In this document: in pieces, positions 1 through 8,227 of the stretch | How positions within the stretch are numbered: position 1 is the stretch's first letter | Layout of the letters: every line of letters starts with the position of its first letter | Assembly (NCBI RefSeq): GCF_007713685.1 | Contig: NZ_VMRJ01000002.1 | Coordinates: 992,001 to 1,056,000, forward strand | Direction of reading: 5' to 3' | DNA from: Hymenobacter setariae | Lineage (GTDB): Bacteria; Bacteroidota; Bacteroidia; Cytophagales; Hymenobacteraceae | Length of the DNA stretch: 64,000 nt | Notes under the pieces: generated by a model | Told to the model about the DNA's origin: nothing | Databases searched by the model: none | What the model saw: the letters and a program-made list of their open reading frames with translations, nothing else | Position numbers and translations under genes: made by a program

Positions 1-1
1 C

Positions 2-601
2 ACCGACTGGGGTTTCGTCACCAATAACTGGCTGCTGTACTTTGAAGCGGGTGCCCTGCGGTTTGCTGACCTGGATACACTCGAAGGCAAGAAGCTACTG
101 AAGGCCCGCTTTACTTCCTGGAGCGAGCTGAAACAACATTTTTTGAGCCGCCAGCCAAAATATGCCTCGCTGGAGCCAACCGATGAGAAGGCGCAGAGTG
201 CCTTGCGTAAAGCCCACTTCGTACTGGTCGGAAGCACGGTGCTCGAGCTAGAGCAGACCGAAGCCATCGCCATGCCCAACTGGCCCGTCATTAAGCTGCT
301 GAAAGCTGCGGAGCCGAGTGCATCGGCCAAGTCACTGGCGGCATTGGGTGTGTATGTGGGCGGCGTATGGGCCACGCCTCAGGGCCACCGTTACCTCGTG
401 AGCGGGGCCACCTCCAGCCAGGTGGCGGAGGCGCGCGGCCACCACGTGTACGAAATTCACCCCTGCGGCCCCGTGTCGGCAACCCAACTAGCTACGTTGC
501 GCTCCTTACTCACGGTCACGTTTGTGCGCCGCAATCAATTCACAGTCTGGCCCTATCCCTTCGATTTGCTTCGGCTGCACCAGGAGATGGTTGCTAACTA
601 G
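2..601 (+). CDS. Unrecognised protein, 5' end cut off by window edge
   Basis: The reading frame is open from base 2 to a TAG at 599-601, giving at least 199 residues with the start outside the window. A TTG at 143 could be read as a start, but the frame continues without interruption upstream (TDWGFVTNNWLLYF at the left edge), so the longer partial reading is preferred. The visible part has no membrane segment, signal peptide or motif I can assign. Aromatic stretches (WLLYF, TVWPYPFDLLRLH) suggest a folded alpha/beta domain. It converges on the mcrBC operon and shares the terminator at 616-655. The function is unknown; a separate ancillary gene of the restriction locus cannot be excluded, but nothing shows it. 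Confidence 0.6.
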   Translation, partial: TDWGFVTNNWLLYFEAGALRFADLDTLEGKKLLKARFTSWSELKQHFLSRQPKYASLEPTDEKAQSALRKAHFVLVGSTVLELEQTEAIAMPNWPVIKLLKAAEPSASAKSLAALGVYVGGVWATPQGHRYLVSGATSSQVAEARGHHVYEIHPCGPVSATQLATLRSLLTVTFVRRNQFTVWPYPFDLLRLHQEMVAN

Positions 602-615
602 CTGACTCAACAAAG

Positions 616-655
616 GCCCGAAAAACCCGCACCAATCTTGTGCGGTTTTTCGGGC
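616..655. terminator. Bidirectional intrinsic terminator
   Basis: Arms GCCCGAAAAACCCGCAC and GTGCGGTTTTTCGGGC pair with a single bulged base around a short loop. The A-tract and T-tract within the stem make it usable from both sides. It lies between two convergent genes (the partial gene ending at 601 and mcrC ending at 657). Confidence 0.8.
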
Positions 656-656
656 T

Positions 657-1985
657 TTACTCAACCAGGCCCCACGCCGATAGCTCGACTGTAATGGAAC
701 ACTGCAAGTAGCCGGTAGCTACCTCAATGTCAGTCGCATTCTCGTTCGTGACTTCTTCCTTGTACTGCCCCACCCGAATGTAGGAAACCCCGCACCGAAT
801 CACGGGCGCGCCCGCCGCCGGGTGCAGTGGCCGCGTGAATTCGCCCTCCACGGCCGGCTCCTGCCCGGCTTGCGGGTAGAGTAGGCGCACCCGCGTGGCC
901 CCGTAGTACTGGGCGTAGGCGAACAGCTGCCGCAGGTCGTTTTCGGCGTGGTAGCCATTGGGGCGCTTCCACTTGGCATCCAGCACGAGGCGGCCGTGGG
1001 TGGGGTGGTGCAGCAGGATGTCGGGCTGCATACGGCTTTGCTGGCCGTTGTTATCCGCCTGCCAAAACACCACTTTGGCGGGCTTGCTCACCGTCCAGGT
1101 GGGTGGGGCGAGGCGTTGCAGGGTGCGCAGCAGGTACGCCTCCCAGATGTGGTTCATGTTGAAAAACAGCGCTACCAAATCCTGTGGGCCGCTGTGCAGG
1201 TCGGGGCTGAGGCGCAGCAGCAGTAGGCGCGCGATGCGCAGAGCCGGGCGGTAGGGCGCGGTTTTGCGGTCGTAGCGCAGGCGGGCGAAGAGGGCGGGCG
1301 TGGGGCGCACGGCCGGCAATTCGGGCCAGGCCAGCAGGGCACGGGCGGCCCGGCCGCGCAGGCCCGCGTGCGCCGTGAGGGCGGGCAGCAGCCCCAGGGC
1401 CTGCCGCAGCAGGCGGTGGGGGAGGTGGTCGGCGTCGTAGGTCTGGTGGCGGGTATAAAACCGCTCTTGGTGCACCACGTTGCGGGCCAGGTGCTGGCCG
1501 AAAAGGAGCGTGCCCTTCAAGGCTTTCACCTGCCCTTCGCGCTGGCGGTAGCGCTTGACGAGGCCGCGGTGCAGCAGGGTTTCGACCTCGCCCAGAAACA
1601 GGGCCAGGTAGAGGTCGAGCAGGCTGTGCGGGCGCTCGTGCAGCAGGGCCGTCTGGAAGGTATCGACGGGCAGCAGGCCGGCCTCGGCCAGCATCCGTAG
1701 CAGCAGGTGGCGCCAGCGGTCGAAGTCCTCAGTGGGCCTAGTCGTTTCGCCGGGCACGGCATCGGCTTTGGGCAGCACTTCGATGGTGAGGTCGCCGGCT
1801 TGCAGTACGCCCACGTAGTGCTTGAAGCGGATGCCCCGGTGCCGGATGTCGTAGTAGCGCCGGCCCGCGCCGTTGTCGTGAAAGCGCAGCAGGGCCTCCC
1901 AGTGCGCGGGCTTGAATTCGGCGTCGCCCTGCTTGTCGCCGATGGTCAGGATGCTGTGTTCCAGCACCCGCAGAATGTGCGGCAT
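657..1985 (-). CDS. mcrC: McrC-like nuclease subunit of a type IV McrBC restriction system
   Basis: 442 aa, normal for the family. McrC partners the McrB GTPase and supplies the nuclease that cuts DNA carrying modified cytosines. A PD-(D/E)xK-type signature lies in the C-terminal half: MQPDILLHH (about residue 321), then LVLDAKWKR (about residue 336), with the catalytic Asp and Lys in D-A-K. The N-terminal part resembles the McrC DNA/McrB-binding region. The gene starts 6 bp after the mcrB stop, so the two are surely co-transcribed. The ATG at 1985 fits the family N-terminus. Target specificity cannot be read from McrC; it resides in the McrB N-terminal domain. Confidence 0.9.
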   Translation of the reverse strand: MPHILRVLEHSILTIGDKQGDAEFKPAHWEALLRFHDNGAGRRYYDIRHRGIRFKHYVGVLQAGDLTIEVLPKADAVPGETTRPTEDFDRWRHLLLRMLAEAGLLPVDTFQTALLHERPHSLLDLYLALFLGEVETLLHRGLVKRYRQREGQVKALKGTLLFGQHLARNVVHQERFYTRHQTYDADHLPHRLLRQALGLLPALTAHAGLRGRAARALLAWPELPAVRPTPALFARLRYDRKTAPYRPALRIARLLLLRLSPDLHSGPQDLVALFFNMNHIWEAYLLRTLQRLAPPTWTVSKPAKVVFWQADNNGQQSRMQPDILLHHPTHGRLVLDAKWKRPNGYHAENDLRQLFAYAQYYGATRVRLLYPQAGQEPAVEGEFTRPLHPAAGAPVIRCGVSYIRVGQYKEEVTNENATDIEVATGYLQCSITVELSAWGLVE

Positions 1986-1991
1986 GGCGGG

Positions 1992-3857
1992 CTAGGTAGT
2001 GGCGTATATGCTGCGGAAGGCGGCCGCGTCCCAGCTTTCGGGCTTGGTAAGGCGGTAGAGGGGCTTATCGCGCAGGCCAGTAGCGTCGTACCCGCCAAAT
2101 TTGGCTAGTGGGGCGCGGCCCGCCGCCTTGTCGGCCACAGCCACAAACCGCTCGCCGAGCACCAGCCCGATTTTGCCCCAATCACCAAAGAAATACTCCT
2201 GTAGCAGCGGCAGAATGTTGCGCTGAAACGCCGCCCGCAGCCCCGCCACGTCGGCCACGCGCAGCAGCAGGGCGTGGCCCAGGCAGTGGTCGTGGTCGAG
2301 CAGTTGCTCCAGGCGGCTGTTGAGCACCTCCAGCAGTCGGGCCACGTCTACGGCCTCGTCGCCAGTACCCAGCACGCCGTTGTCGCCCACCTGCTCGCGG
2401 ATAACCCGCGGCTCGGGCCGCATCTCGGTGAAGCTGAAGCGGCGGCGAAGGGCCGTGTCGAGGGCTTCCACCGAGCGGTCGGCGGTGTTCATGGTGCCGA
2501 GCAGGTAAAGGTTGGGCGGTACCGAAAATGACTGCTTGGAGTAGGGCAGCGTGACGGTAATTTCATTGGCTTCGCCCGTGCGCTTGTCGTCTTCGAGCAG
2601 GGTGATGAGCTCGCCGAAAATATTGGCGACGTTGCCCCGGTTTATTTCATCTATAACCAGCACAAAGCGCGGAATTTCGGTGGCCTGTGGTGGGGTGTCA
2701 GCCTCCGGCGCTGCCGACGGAGCTGGAAGCAACTGCTCGTAGTTCTTGAGGCCGTTGAAGATGGCCCATTGCAAAGAAGCATTGGGGCCGCCCAACTGGC
2801 GAAGCTCCTCGTACACTTTCTGGATTTCGGCGACTGAGCTGTACCGCTCAAATATCTGGCGAATCCACTTGGGGGCTACCCGGTGTTTGTAGGTAGCGCC
2901 GTGCGTGCTGTTGAGGTGAATAAGCGTGAGGGTGCCGTCTTCATCAACGGCAATTACCTCGACCGGCATTCCTTGGCGCGTTACTAGCTGCGGATGGCTG
3001 CCTTGGGCCAGGCGGTTCCGCAGGTCATCGGCGAATGCTTCGTACAACTCATCAAAATCGGCCGCCGCTAATCGCAATGCTGCCGGGGCCGACTGGCCGG
3101 TAATAGCCGCTTGCCACGCTTGGCGGGCCGTGCGGCACATGCGCTTGAAAACCCCGTCCTCGACCCGATAGCCCAATTGGTCGTTTTCTTTCTCGTAGGG
3201 CTTGATGCCTTCCACGAAATCCTCGTAGCCGAAAGCCTGATGGAAGGTTACGAAAGCGGTTTGGCCCTGTTCGCGGTAGGCTTCCAGGCCTTGGCGCAGG
3301 GCCGCGTGGTTGTGGCCGTAATGCCCATTAATGTCCGCCCAGCTTTGCCCCGTCAGAATAGCCAGGGTGAGGGCCGAGGTGCTGAAGGTTTTGCCAGTAC
3401 CAGGCGGGCCGTAGAGAATCTGATTGAGGGGAAACGTAAATATGAGTTTATCCGGCGGCTGCGGCGTATGAAATAAAGCGTCCAAATGGCTGGGCTCTGT
3501 TACGCGCTCCACCGTGTCCCAGTAGCGTCCCACGCCGGGCACCGCTCTTTCGGTAAGGTCTTCTTCTGTGAAAACCTTATCCCAATTAACTGTTAAATGC
3601 TGGCCATCGCCTTGGTTAGCGGTGACCACACCTCGGGCTTTTACCCGCAAAACGGATGTCTTAAGTCCGTTATGGTAGAAAAGTGATTTTATGAAAACCG
3701 GACTCCCGACGGCAATACTTTTTACTAAATCTAAGTACTCAGTGTCGTAGCCGTTTTCCCAGATGCCGTGCTGGACAAAGCGGTTGGTTTGGTCGCGGGG
3801 GTCATTATCATACCAATAGGCACCGAGCAGATAAGCAACAGGCTGGTTTGTTGTCAT
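1992..3857 (-). CDS. mcrB: McrB-like AAA+ GTPase with EVE/PUA-like N-terminal reader domain
   Basis: About 621 aa from the ATG at 3857, which starts MTTNQPVAYLLGAYW; an in-frame ATG at 3905 would add 16 residues that do not look like family sequence. The N-terminal ~110 residues (GAYWYDND, GIWENGY, VGSPVFIKS, then VNWDKVF) resemble the EVE/PUA-like modules that replace the E. coli DNA-binding domain in many McrB homologues; such modules read modified bases. The motor follows: Walker A GPPGTGKT (about residue 150), FVLVIDEINRGN (about 400), and the McrB signature GTMNTADRS with LRRRFSF (about 455-470). McrB assembles as a GTP-driven ring and activates McrC. The 5' end is visibly more AT-rich than neighbouring genes, consistent with transfer. 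Confidence 0.9.
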   Translation of the reverse strand: MTTNQPVAYLLGAYWYDNDPRDQTNRFVQHGIWENGYDTEYLDLVKSIAVGSPVFIKSLFYHNGLKTSVLRVKARGVVTANQGDGQHLTVNWDKVFTEEDLTERAVPGVGRYWDTVERVTEPSHLDALFHTPQPPDKLIFTFPLNQILYGPPGTGKTFSTSALTLAILTGQSWADINGHYGHNHAALRQGLEAYREQGQTAFVTFHQAFGYEDFVEGIKPYEKENDQLGYRVEDGVFKRMCRTARQAWQAAITGQSAPAALRLAAADFDELYEAFADDLRNRLAQGSHPQLVTRQGMPVEVIAVDEDGTLTLIHLNSTHGATYKHRVAPKWIRQIFERYSSVAEIQKVYEELRQLGGPNASLQWAIFNGLKNYEQLLPAPSAAPEADTPPQATEIPRFVLVIDEINRGNVANIFGELITLLEDDKRTGEANEITVTLPYSKQSFSVPPNLYLLGTMNTADRSVEALDTALRRRFSFTEMRPEPRVIREQVGDNGVLGTGDEAVDVARLLEVLNSRLEQLLDHDHCLGHALLLRVADVAGLRAAFQRNILPLLQEYFFGDWGKIGLVLGERFVAVADKAAGRAPLAKFGGYDATGLRDKPLYRLTKPESWDAAAFRSIYATT

Positions 3858-4003
3858 AAAGTTAAAAAAGGTAGAGGGGTAAGCGCAATAATAAATACTA
3901 TGCATTAAATCTTATTTATAGATATTTTGCCTCAATTACTCTGGATTATGTCAAAGGACTTACTGTTAAATGCTTAATAATTATACATGGGATTGAAAAA
4001 GTA

Positions 4004-4037
4004 AAAAGGGCTTCCAGCAACCGCTGAAAGCCCTTTT
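4004..4037 (-). terminator. Intrinsic terminator of the GH2 gene
   Basis: A 15-bp stem with one mismatch (AAAAGGGCTTCCAGC against GCTGAAAGCCCTTTT) and loop AACC. It is flanked by A/T tracts on both sides and lies 70 bp beyond the stop of the leftward GH2 gene. Confidence 0.75.
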
Positions 4038-4061
4038 CTATTTGCGTAATCTATCTTCAGG

Positions 4062-4097
4062 CTCCCCTCTCCGCAGGAGAGGGGGCCGGGGGTGAGG
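4062..4097. repeat. CCCCTCTCC/GGAGAGGGG palindromic intergenic repeat
   Basis: A perfect 9-bp palindrome (CCCCTCTCC, GCA, GGAGAGGGG) is followed by GCCGGGGGTGAGG. Very similar REP-like strings are scattered through intergenic DNA in many bacteria, so I read it as an interspersed repeat and not a gene-specific signal. It lies between the GH2 stop and its terminator. Confidence 0.5.
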
Positions 4098-4104
4098 TTA
4101 CCCG

Positions 4105-6558
4105 TTATTTCCCCGCCACCAGCTGCAATTCCCCGTCCTTCAGCCCCGTTGCCGAAGCCTTCACTTTCACGGCGCCGGCCGTACCGCCAGCCTGCACTAT
4201 CGCCACGAGCTGACCCTTAAAGGCATGCATTTGCGGCGTTTGGAAGGCCTCCAGGTTCGTGGCGTCGCCATTGCCGACGGCGCGGAACGTGCCCGCGCCG
4301 CTCACCGTGAAGCGTAGCTCGTTGGTAGCTTCGGGGCAGAGGTTGCCCTGCGCGTCTTCGACGCGGGCCGTGATGTAGGCGAGGTCTTGGCCATCAGCAG
4401 TGAGCTTCTGGTGGTCCGTCACCAGCTTGATATGGTGTGGTGCGCCGGCGGTACGAATTTCTTCGGTGCCAATAGTCTTGCCCTGGGCGTCGTAGGCCAC
4501 TACCTTGATGCTGCCGGGCTGATATACCACATCCTTCCACTGCAAGCGGTAGCGGGTTTGTGGGTCGGCGGCACCAGCGGCGGCTTTGGTTTGGCGGCCC
4601 TGGCTTTTGCCATTCACAAAGAGCTCGGCCGAGGTGCCGTTGGTGTAGCAGAACACGGGCGTTACCTGGCCTTCGCGGCCGGGCCAGGTCCAGTGCGGCA
4701 GCAGGTGCACGGTGGGCTGGCTGGGGTTCCAGCGGGCGCGGTAGAGGTAGTAGCGGTCTTTAGGCTGGCTGGCTAGGTCGATGATGCCGAAATACGAGCT
4801 GTGCGACGGCCACTTCTCATCGTAGGGCGTGGGCTCACCTAGGTAGTCGAAGCCCGTCCACACAAACTCGCCCATCGCGTACGGCAGGTCATCTTGGGCC
4901 GCAAATTCGATGTCGGGAATCTGCGACCAAGGGCAGTATTCCAAGTCGTAAGACGAGGATTGGTTATCAGGGTATTGTTTGTTTTTAGCTAGCTCAACCG
5001 GAAACTTATACACGCCGCGCGAGCTCACCGTGCTAGCCGTTTCGGAACCTAGGAGGAAGCCCTGCGGCAGTTTCTTAATGGCATCGGGGTACAGCATGGG
5101 CTTGTAGTTGAAGCCCGGAATGTCGAGCACAGCGGCAATGCCGTACTTGAAATCGTCGCCGTAGCGGTCCATGCCCATGGTCACGGGGCGGGTGGGGTCT
5201 TCGCGGTGCACGATGTCCTGCAGGCGCTTGGCAATGGCCGGTCCGTTGGGGCTGCTTTGGTCGGGCACTTCGTTGCCGATGCTCCACATGATGGCCGAAG
5301 GGTGGTTGCGGTCGCGGTGCACCATGTTCACCAAGTCCTTCTCTACCCACTGGTCGAAGTATTGGCTGTATCCATTCTTCACCTTCGGCGTCTTCCACTC
5401 GTCGAACGACTCCACCATCACCATGAAGCCCATCTCGTCGCAGAGCTGCATCAGCTCGGGCGCGGGCATGTTGTGCGAGGTGCGAATGGCGTCGCAGCCC
5501 ATGTCCTTGAGAATAGTTAACTGATGGCGCAGTGCCGCCACGTTGATGGCCGTGCCCAGCGGCCCTAGGTCGTGGTGGTTGCACACGCCTTTAAACTTGC
5601 GCGGCTGGCCATTGAGCGAGAAGCCTTTTTCTTTCTCAAACTTGAAAGAGCGAATGCCAAAGGGCGTCTTGTAAGCGTCCTGCACCGCGCTGCCGCTCAG
5701 AATCTTGCTATCAGCCACGTACATGGCCGGCGTTTCGGGCGACCACAGCTTGGGCGACTTTACCGTGAACGTCTGCTCGACCTCCTGGCCTGCCGTGGCT
5801 TTGCTAGTGGCAGTGGCTACTACCTGGCCTTTGGCGTCGCGCAGGTCGGTTTTGAGCGTGAGGCCGGTGGTGCCAGCGGGCGCTTCAATTTTGGTTTTCA
5901 GCTTGACGGTTGCCGAGGCTGCCGATACTTCGGGCGTGGTGAGGTAGGTGCCCCATACCGGCACGTGCGCGCCCTGCGTGGTGATGAGGTGCACGTTGCG
6001 ATAGAGGCCCGCCCCTGGGTACCAGCGCGAAGCTTCGGTTTGGTTTTCAAGGCGCACGGCCAGCGTATTTGGCCCCTTAGCCCGCAGGTGCGGCGTGATG
6101 TCTACCGAAAACGAGTTGTAGCCATAAGGCCAGAACATCACTTCCTTCCCGTTGAGGTACACGCGGGCGTTGCTCATGGCGCCATCAAATAGCAGCACGG
6201 CCCGGCCGCCCTTACCTAGGGCAGGCACGGCCAGCTGGCGCCGGTACCAACCCACCCCAATAAATGGCAGGCCGCCCGTGCGACCCGACTTCATGGTAGC
6301 TTCTTTCTCACCATTCTGCTCAATCTTAACCACTTGCTGGTCGTTGCGGCCATCGAAGGGCCCCGTGATGGCCCAGTCGTGCGGGATGCGAACCGCCTGC
6401 CATTTGGCGTCGTTAAACTCGGGCTTGGCCCCGTCGGGTTGGTCACCTTTAGTAAATTTCCAGCCGCTGGTAAGCAGCGTTTCCTGGCGGGTTTGGGCGG
6501 CGGCGGGGAGGCTGGCGGCCAGCAACAGCGCCGCCGTCAAGTGTTTGGGAGAGAGCAT
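4105..6558 (-). CDS. Secreted glycoside hydrolase family 2 (beta-galactosidase-like)
   Basis: About 817 aa from the ATG at 6558, which begins a typical signal peptide (MLSPKHLTAALLLAASLPAAAQ region); an ATG at 6579 adds seven residues. The order is N-terminal jelly-roll sugar-binding domain, Ig-like domain, TIM barrel, and C-terminal Ig/DUF4982-like domains. In the barrel, the acid/base Glu is in WSIGNEVPDQ (about residue 430) and the nucleophile Glu in LLGSETAS (about 504), with the family context AIRTSHNMP before them. It probably acts in the periplasm or on the surface, hydrolysing beta-galactosides; beta-glucuronidase or beta-mannosidase activity cannot be excluded from sequence alone. 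It stands alone, with no SusCD pair adjacent. Confidence 0.85.
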   Translation of the reverse strand: MLSPKHLTAALLLAASLPAAAQTRQETLLTSGWKFTKGDQPDGAKPEFNDAKWQAVRIPHDWAITGPFDGRNDQQVVKIEQNGEKEATMKSGRTGGLPFIGVGWYRRQLAVPALGKGGRAVLLFDGAMSNARVYLNGKEVMFWPYGYNSFSVDITPHLRAKGPNTLAVRLENQTEASRWYPGAGLYRNVHLITTQGAHVPVWGTYLTTPEVSAASATVKLKTKIEAPAGTTGLTLKTDLRDAKGQVVATATSKATAGQEVEQTFTVKSPKLWSPETPAMYVADSKILSGSAVQDAYKTPFGIRSFKFEKEKGFSLNGQPRKFKGVCNHHDLGPLGTAINVAALRHQLTILKDMGCDAIRTSHNMPAPELMQLCDEMGFMVMVESFDEWKTPKVKNGYSQYFDQWVEKDLVNMVHRDRNHPSAIMWSIGNEVPDQSSPNGPAIAKRLQDIVHREDPTRPVTMGMDRYGDDFKYGIAAVLDIPGFNYKPMLYPDAIKKLPQGFLLGSETASTVSSRGVYKFPVELAKNKQYPDNQSSSYDLEYCPWSQIPDIEFAAQDDLPYAMGEFVWTGFDYLGEPTPYDEKWPSHSSYFGIIDLASQPKDRYYLYRARWNPSQPTVHLLPHWTWPGREGQVTPVFCYTNGTSAELFVNGKSQGRQTKAAAGAADPQTRYRLQWKDVVYQPGSIKVVAYDAQGKTIGTEEIRTAGAPHHIKLVTDHQKLTADGQDLAYITARVEDAQGNLCPEATNELRFTVSGAGTFRAVGNGDATNLEAFQTPQMHAFKGQLVAIVQAGGTAGAVKVKASATGLKDGELQLVAGK

Positions 6559-6682
6559 AGCGTGGGGTACGAATAACACCTAGGGCGGCCGGTGAGCAGC
6601 CCCAATGGCCCGGCAAGTTAAAGCTGCTGGTTTGGGCCGCGCCCCGATTGTGCCGAAATTCGCCTACTTACAGCTGCTTTAC

Positions 6683-7489
6683 ATGAGTTTGACCTTCCAT
6701 AAATACCAGGGCACCGGCAACGACTTCGTCATCATCGACGACCGCGCCGCGCAGTTTGACCACACCGACCAGTCCCGCATTGCGGCGCTCTGCCACCGCC
6801 GCTTCGGCATTGGGGCCGATGGCCTGATGCTGCTGCGCAACCGCGAAGGCTACGACTTCGAAATGGTGTATTTCAACGCCGATGGTGCCCCCAGTAGCAT
6901 GTGCGGCAACGGCGGCCGCTGCCTCGTGGCCTTCGCCAAGCACCTAGGGGTCATCGAGACTAATGCCCACTTCTTAGCCGTGGATGGCCCGCACGAAGCT
7001 CGCGTAGAAGCTGATGGTACCGTGCGTCTCAAGATGATAGACGTGGCTGCTCCGCAGCGCGCCGACATAGGGGAGGAGGATGTGTTTCTGCACACCGGCT
7101 CGCCGCACCACATCCACTTCCTCGACCCTGAGGAGTCGCCGAGCCTAGCTGAGTTCAACGTATTTGCCGCGGGCCACGACATTCGCTACGACCAGGCCTA
7201 TGACCCGGCCGGCACCAATGTCAACTTTGTGCAGGTGCCCGCCGACCCCGCCCAGCCCTGGCCTGTGCGCACCTACGAGCGTGGCGTCGAAGACGAAACC
7301 TACTCCTGCGGCACAGGCGTCACGGCCGTAGCGCTGGCCGCTTCGCAGCGCGGCGCAGCTTCGCCGGTGCGCTTGAGCACGCCCGGTGGCGAGCTAGAGG
7401 TATCGTTCGAGACGCAGGCCAATGGCAGCTTTACCAATGTGTGGCTGAGTGGCCCGGCCCTGCGCGTATTCGGAGGAGAAATCGCCTAG
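6683..7489 (+). CDS. dapF: Diaminopimelate epimerase
   Basis: 268 aa from the ATG at 6683 (MSLTFHKYQGTGNDFVIID), the canonical DapF N-terminus; a frame extension back to 6605 is not conserved. It converts LL-diaminopimelate to the meso form for lysine and peptidoglycan synthesis in the cytosol. Both catalytic cysteines of this PLP-independent racemase fold are present, in SSMCGNGGRCL and in YSCGTGVTAVAL. It is divergent from the GH2 gene, and a GNAT gene follows 32 bp downstream. The stop codon TAG lies inside a CCTAGG palindrome. Confidence 0.95.
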   Translation: MSLTFHKYQGTGNDFVIIDDRAAQFDHTDQSRIAALCHRRFGIGADGLMLLRNREGYDFEMVYFNADGAPSSMCGNGGRCLVAFAKHLGVIETNAHFLAVDGPHEARVEADGTVRLKMIDVAAPQRADIGEEDVFLHTGSPHHIHFLDPEESPSLAEFNVFAAGHDIRYDQAYDPAGTNVNFVQVPADPAQPWPVRTYERGVEDETYSCGTGVTAVALAASQRGAASPVRLSTPGGELEVSFETQANGSFTNVWLSGPALRVFGGEIA

Positions 7490-7521
7490 GTCGTTGTTCT
7501 TGGTCGTTTGTGTAAGAAGTG

Positions 7522-8085
7522 ATGTCTAAAGACTCAAATCAACCCCAAAACTTCGCCGCAGACGACCAAGCTAGCGTCTCACTTCGTGCATTAGAGCCAG
7601 AAGATTTAGAATTTTTATTTGTTCTCGAAAACGACCCGGACCTGTGGGCTGTTTCCGACGTGCTGCCCGGGCCCATTTCGCGCCATGCCCTGCGGGAATA
7701 CTTGCGCCACAGCGCCGCCAGCCTTGCCGAAGCTGGGCAGATGCGCTTGATAATCAGCAATGAAAAAAAGCAGGCTGTGGGCACCCTCGACCTCTACGAC
7801 TACTCGGCCCTGCACCAGCGGGCCGGCGTAGGCATCGCGGTGCTCCAAAGTGAGCGCCGGCGCGGCTATGCCCATGCAGCCCTACAAAAGCTGGTGCCCT
7901 ATGCCCGCGAGGCCCTAAGGCTGCACCAACTGTACTGCACCATTGCGGAAGATAACCGGGCGAGTATCAAGCTGTTCGAAAGCGCTGGCTTTCAGTGGGT
8001 GGGCCTACGCCAGCAGTGGCTACGTAATACTACTGGTATAGGATGGGTAAATGCCGCAGAAATGCAACTTTTACTTAGAAAATAG
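7522..8085 (+). CDS. GNAT family N-acetyltransferase
   Basis: 187 aa from the ATG at 7522 (a GTG at 7519 is also in frame). It has the GNAT acetyl-CoA fold: the pyrophosphate-binding motif A appears as VLQSERRRGYAHAAL (Q/RxxGxG/A type), followed by LHQLYCTIAEDNRASIKLFE and SAGFQWVG, the usual C-terminal beta-bulge region. The overall pattern resembles SpeG/RimJ-like members. The substrate cannot be predicted; polyamine or amino-terminal acetylation are family options. It is probably co-transcribed with dapF. Confidence 0.8.
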   Translation: MSKDSNQPQNFAADDQASVSLRALEPEDLEFLFVLENDPDLWAVSDVLPGPISRHALREYLRHSAASLAEAGQMRLIISNEKKQAVGTLDLYDYSALHQRAGVGIAVLQSERRRGYAHAALQKLVPYAREALRLHQLYCTIAEDNRASIKLFESAGFQWVGLRQQWLRNTTGIGWVNAAEMQLLLRK

Positions 8086-8227
8086 CAGAAACTGGCGCGT
8101 AGAAACCACTATTTTAAACGCGGCCATATCCTTTCCGTAGGGTCCTTCGTATAAGTAGGCAAGTGCTGCCTGTAGCCAGATGTTTTGCCTGGTTGGTGCG
8201 GCTCAAAGCTCTTTCCTATCTTTTTTC

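Noticed and set aside
1..4000. A larger defence island (BREX, CBASS, DISARM, toxin-antitoxin) around McrBC
   Set aside because: No further defence-family domains are seen next to mcrBC; a housekeeping-type glycosidase and dapF follow on the right.
5572..6192. 206-codon open frame on the plus strand inside the GH2 gene
   Set aside because: It is antisense to a clear glycosidase with catalytic motifs; such shadow frames are expected at high GC.
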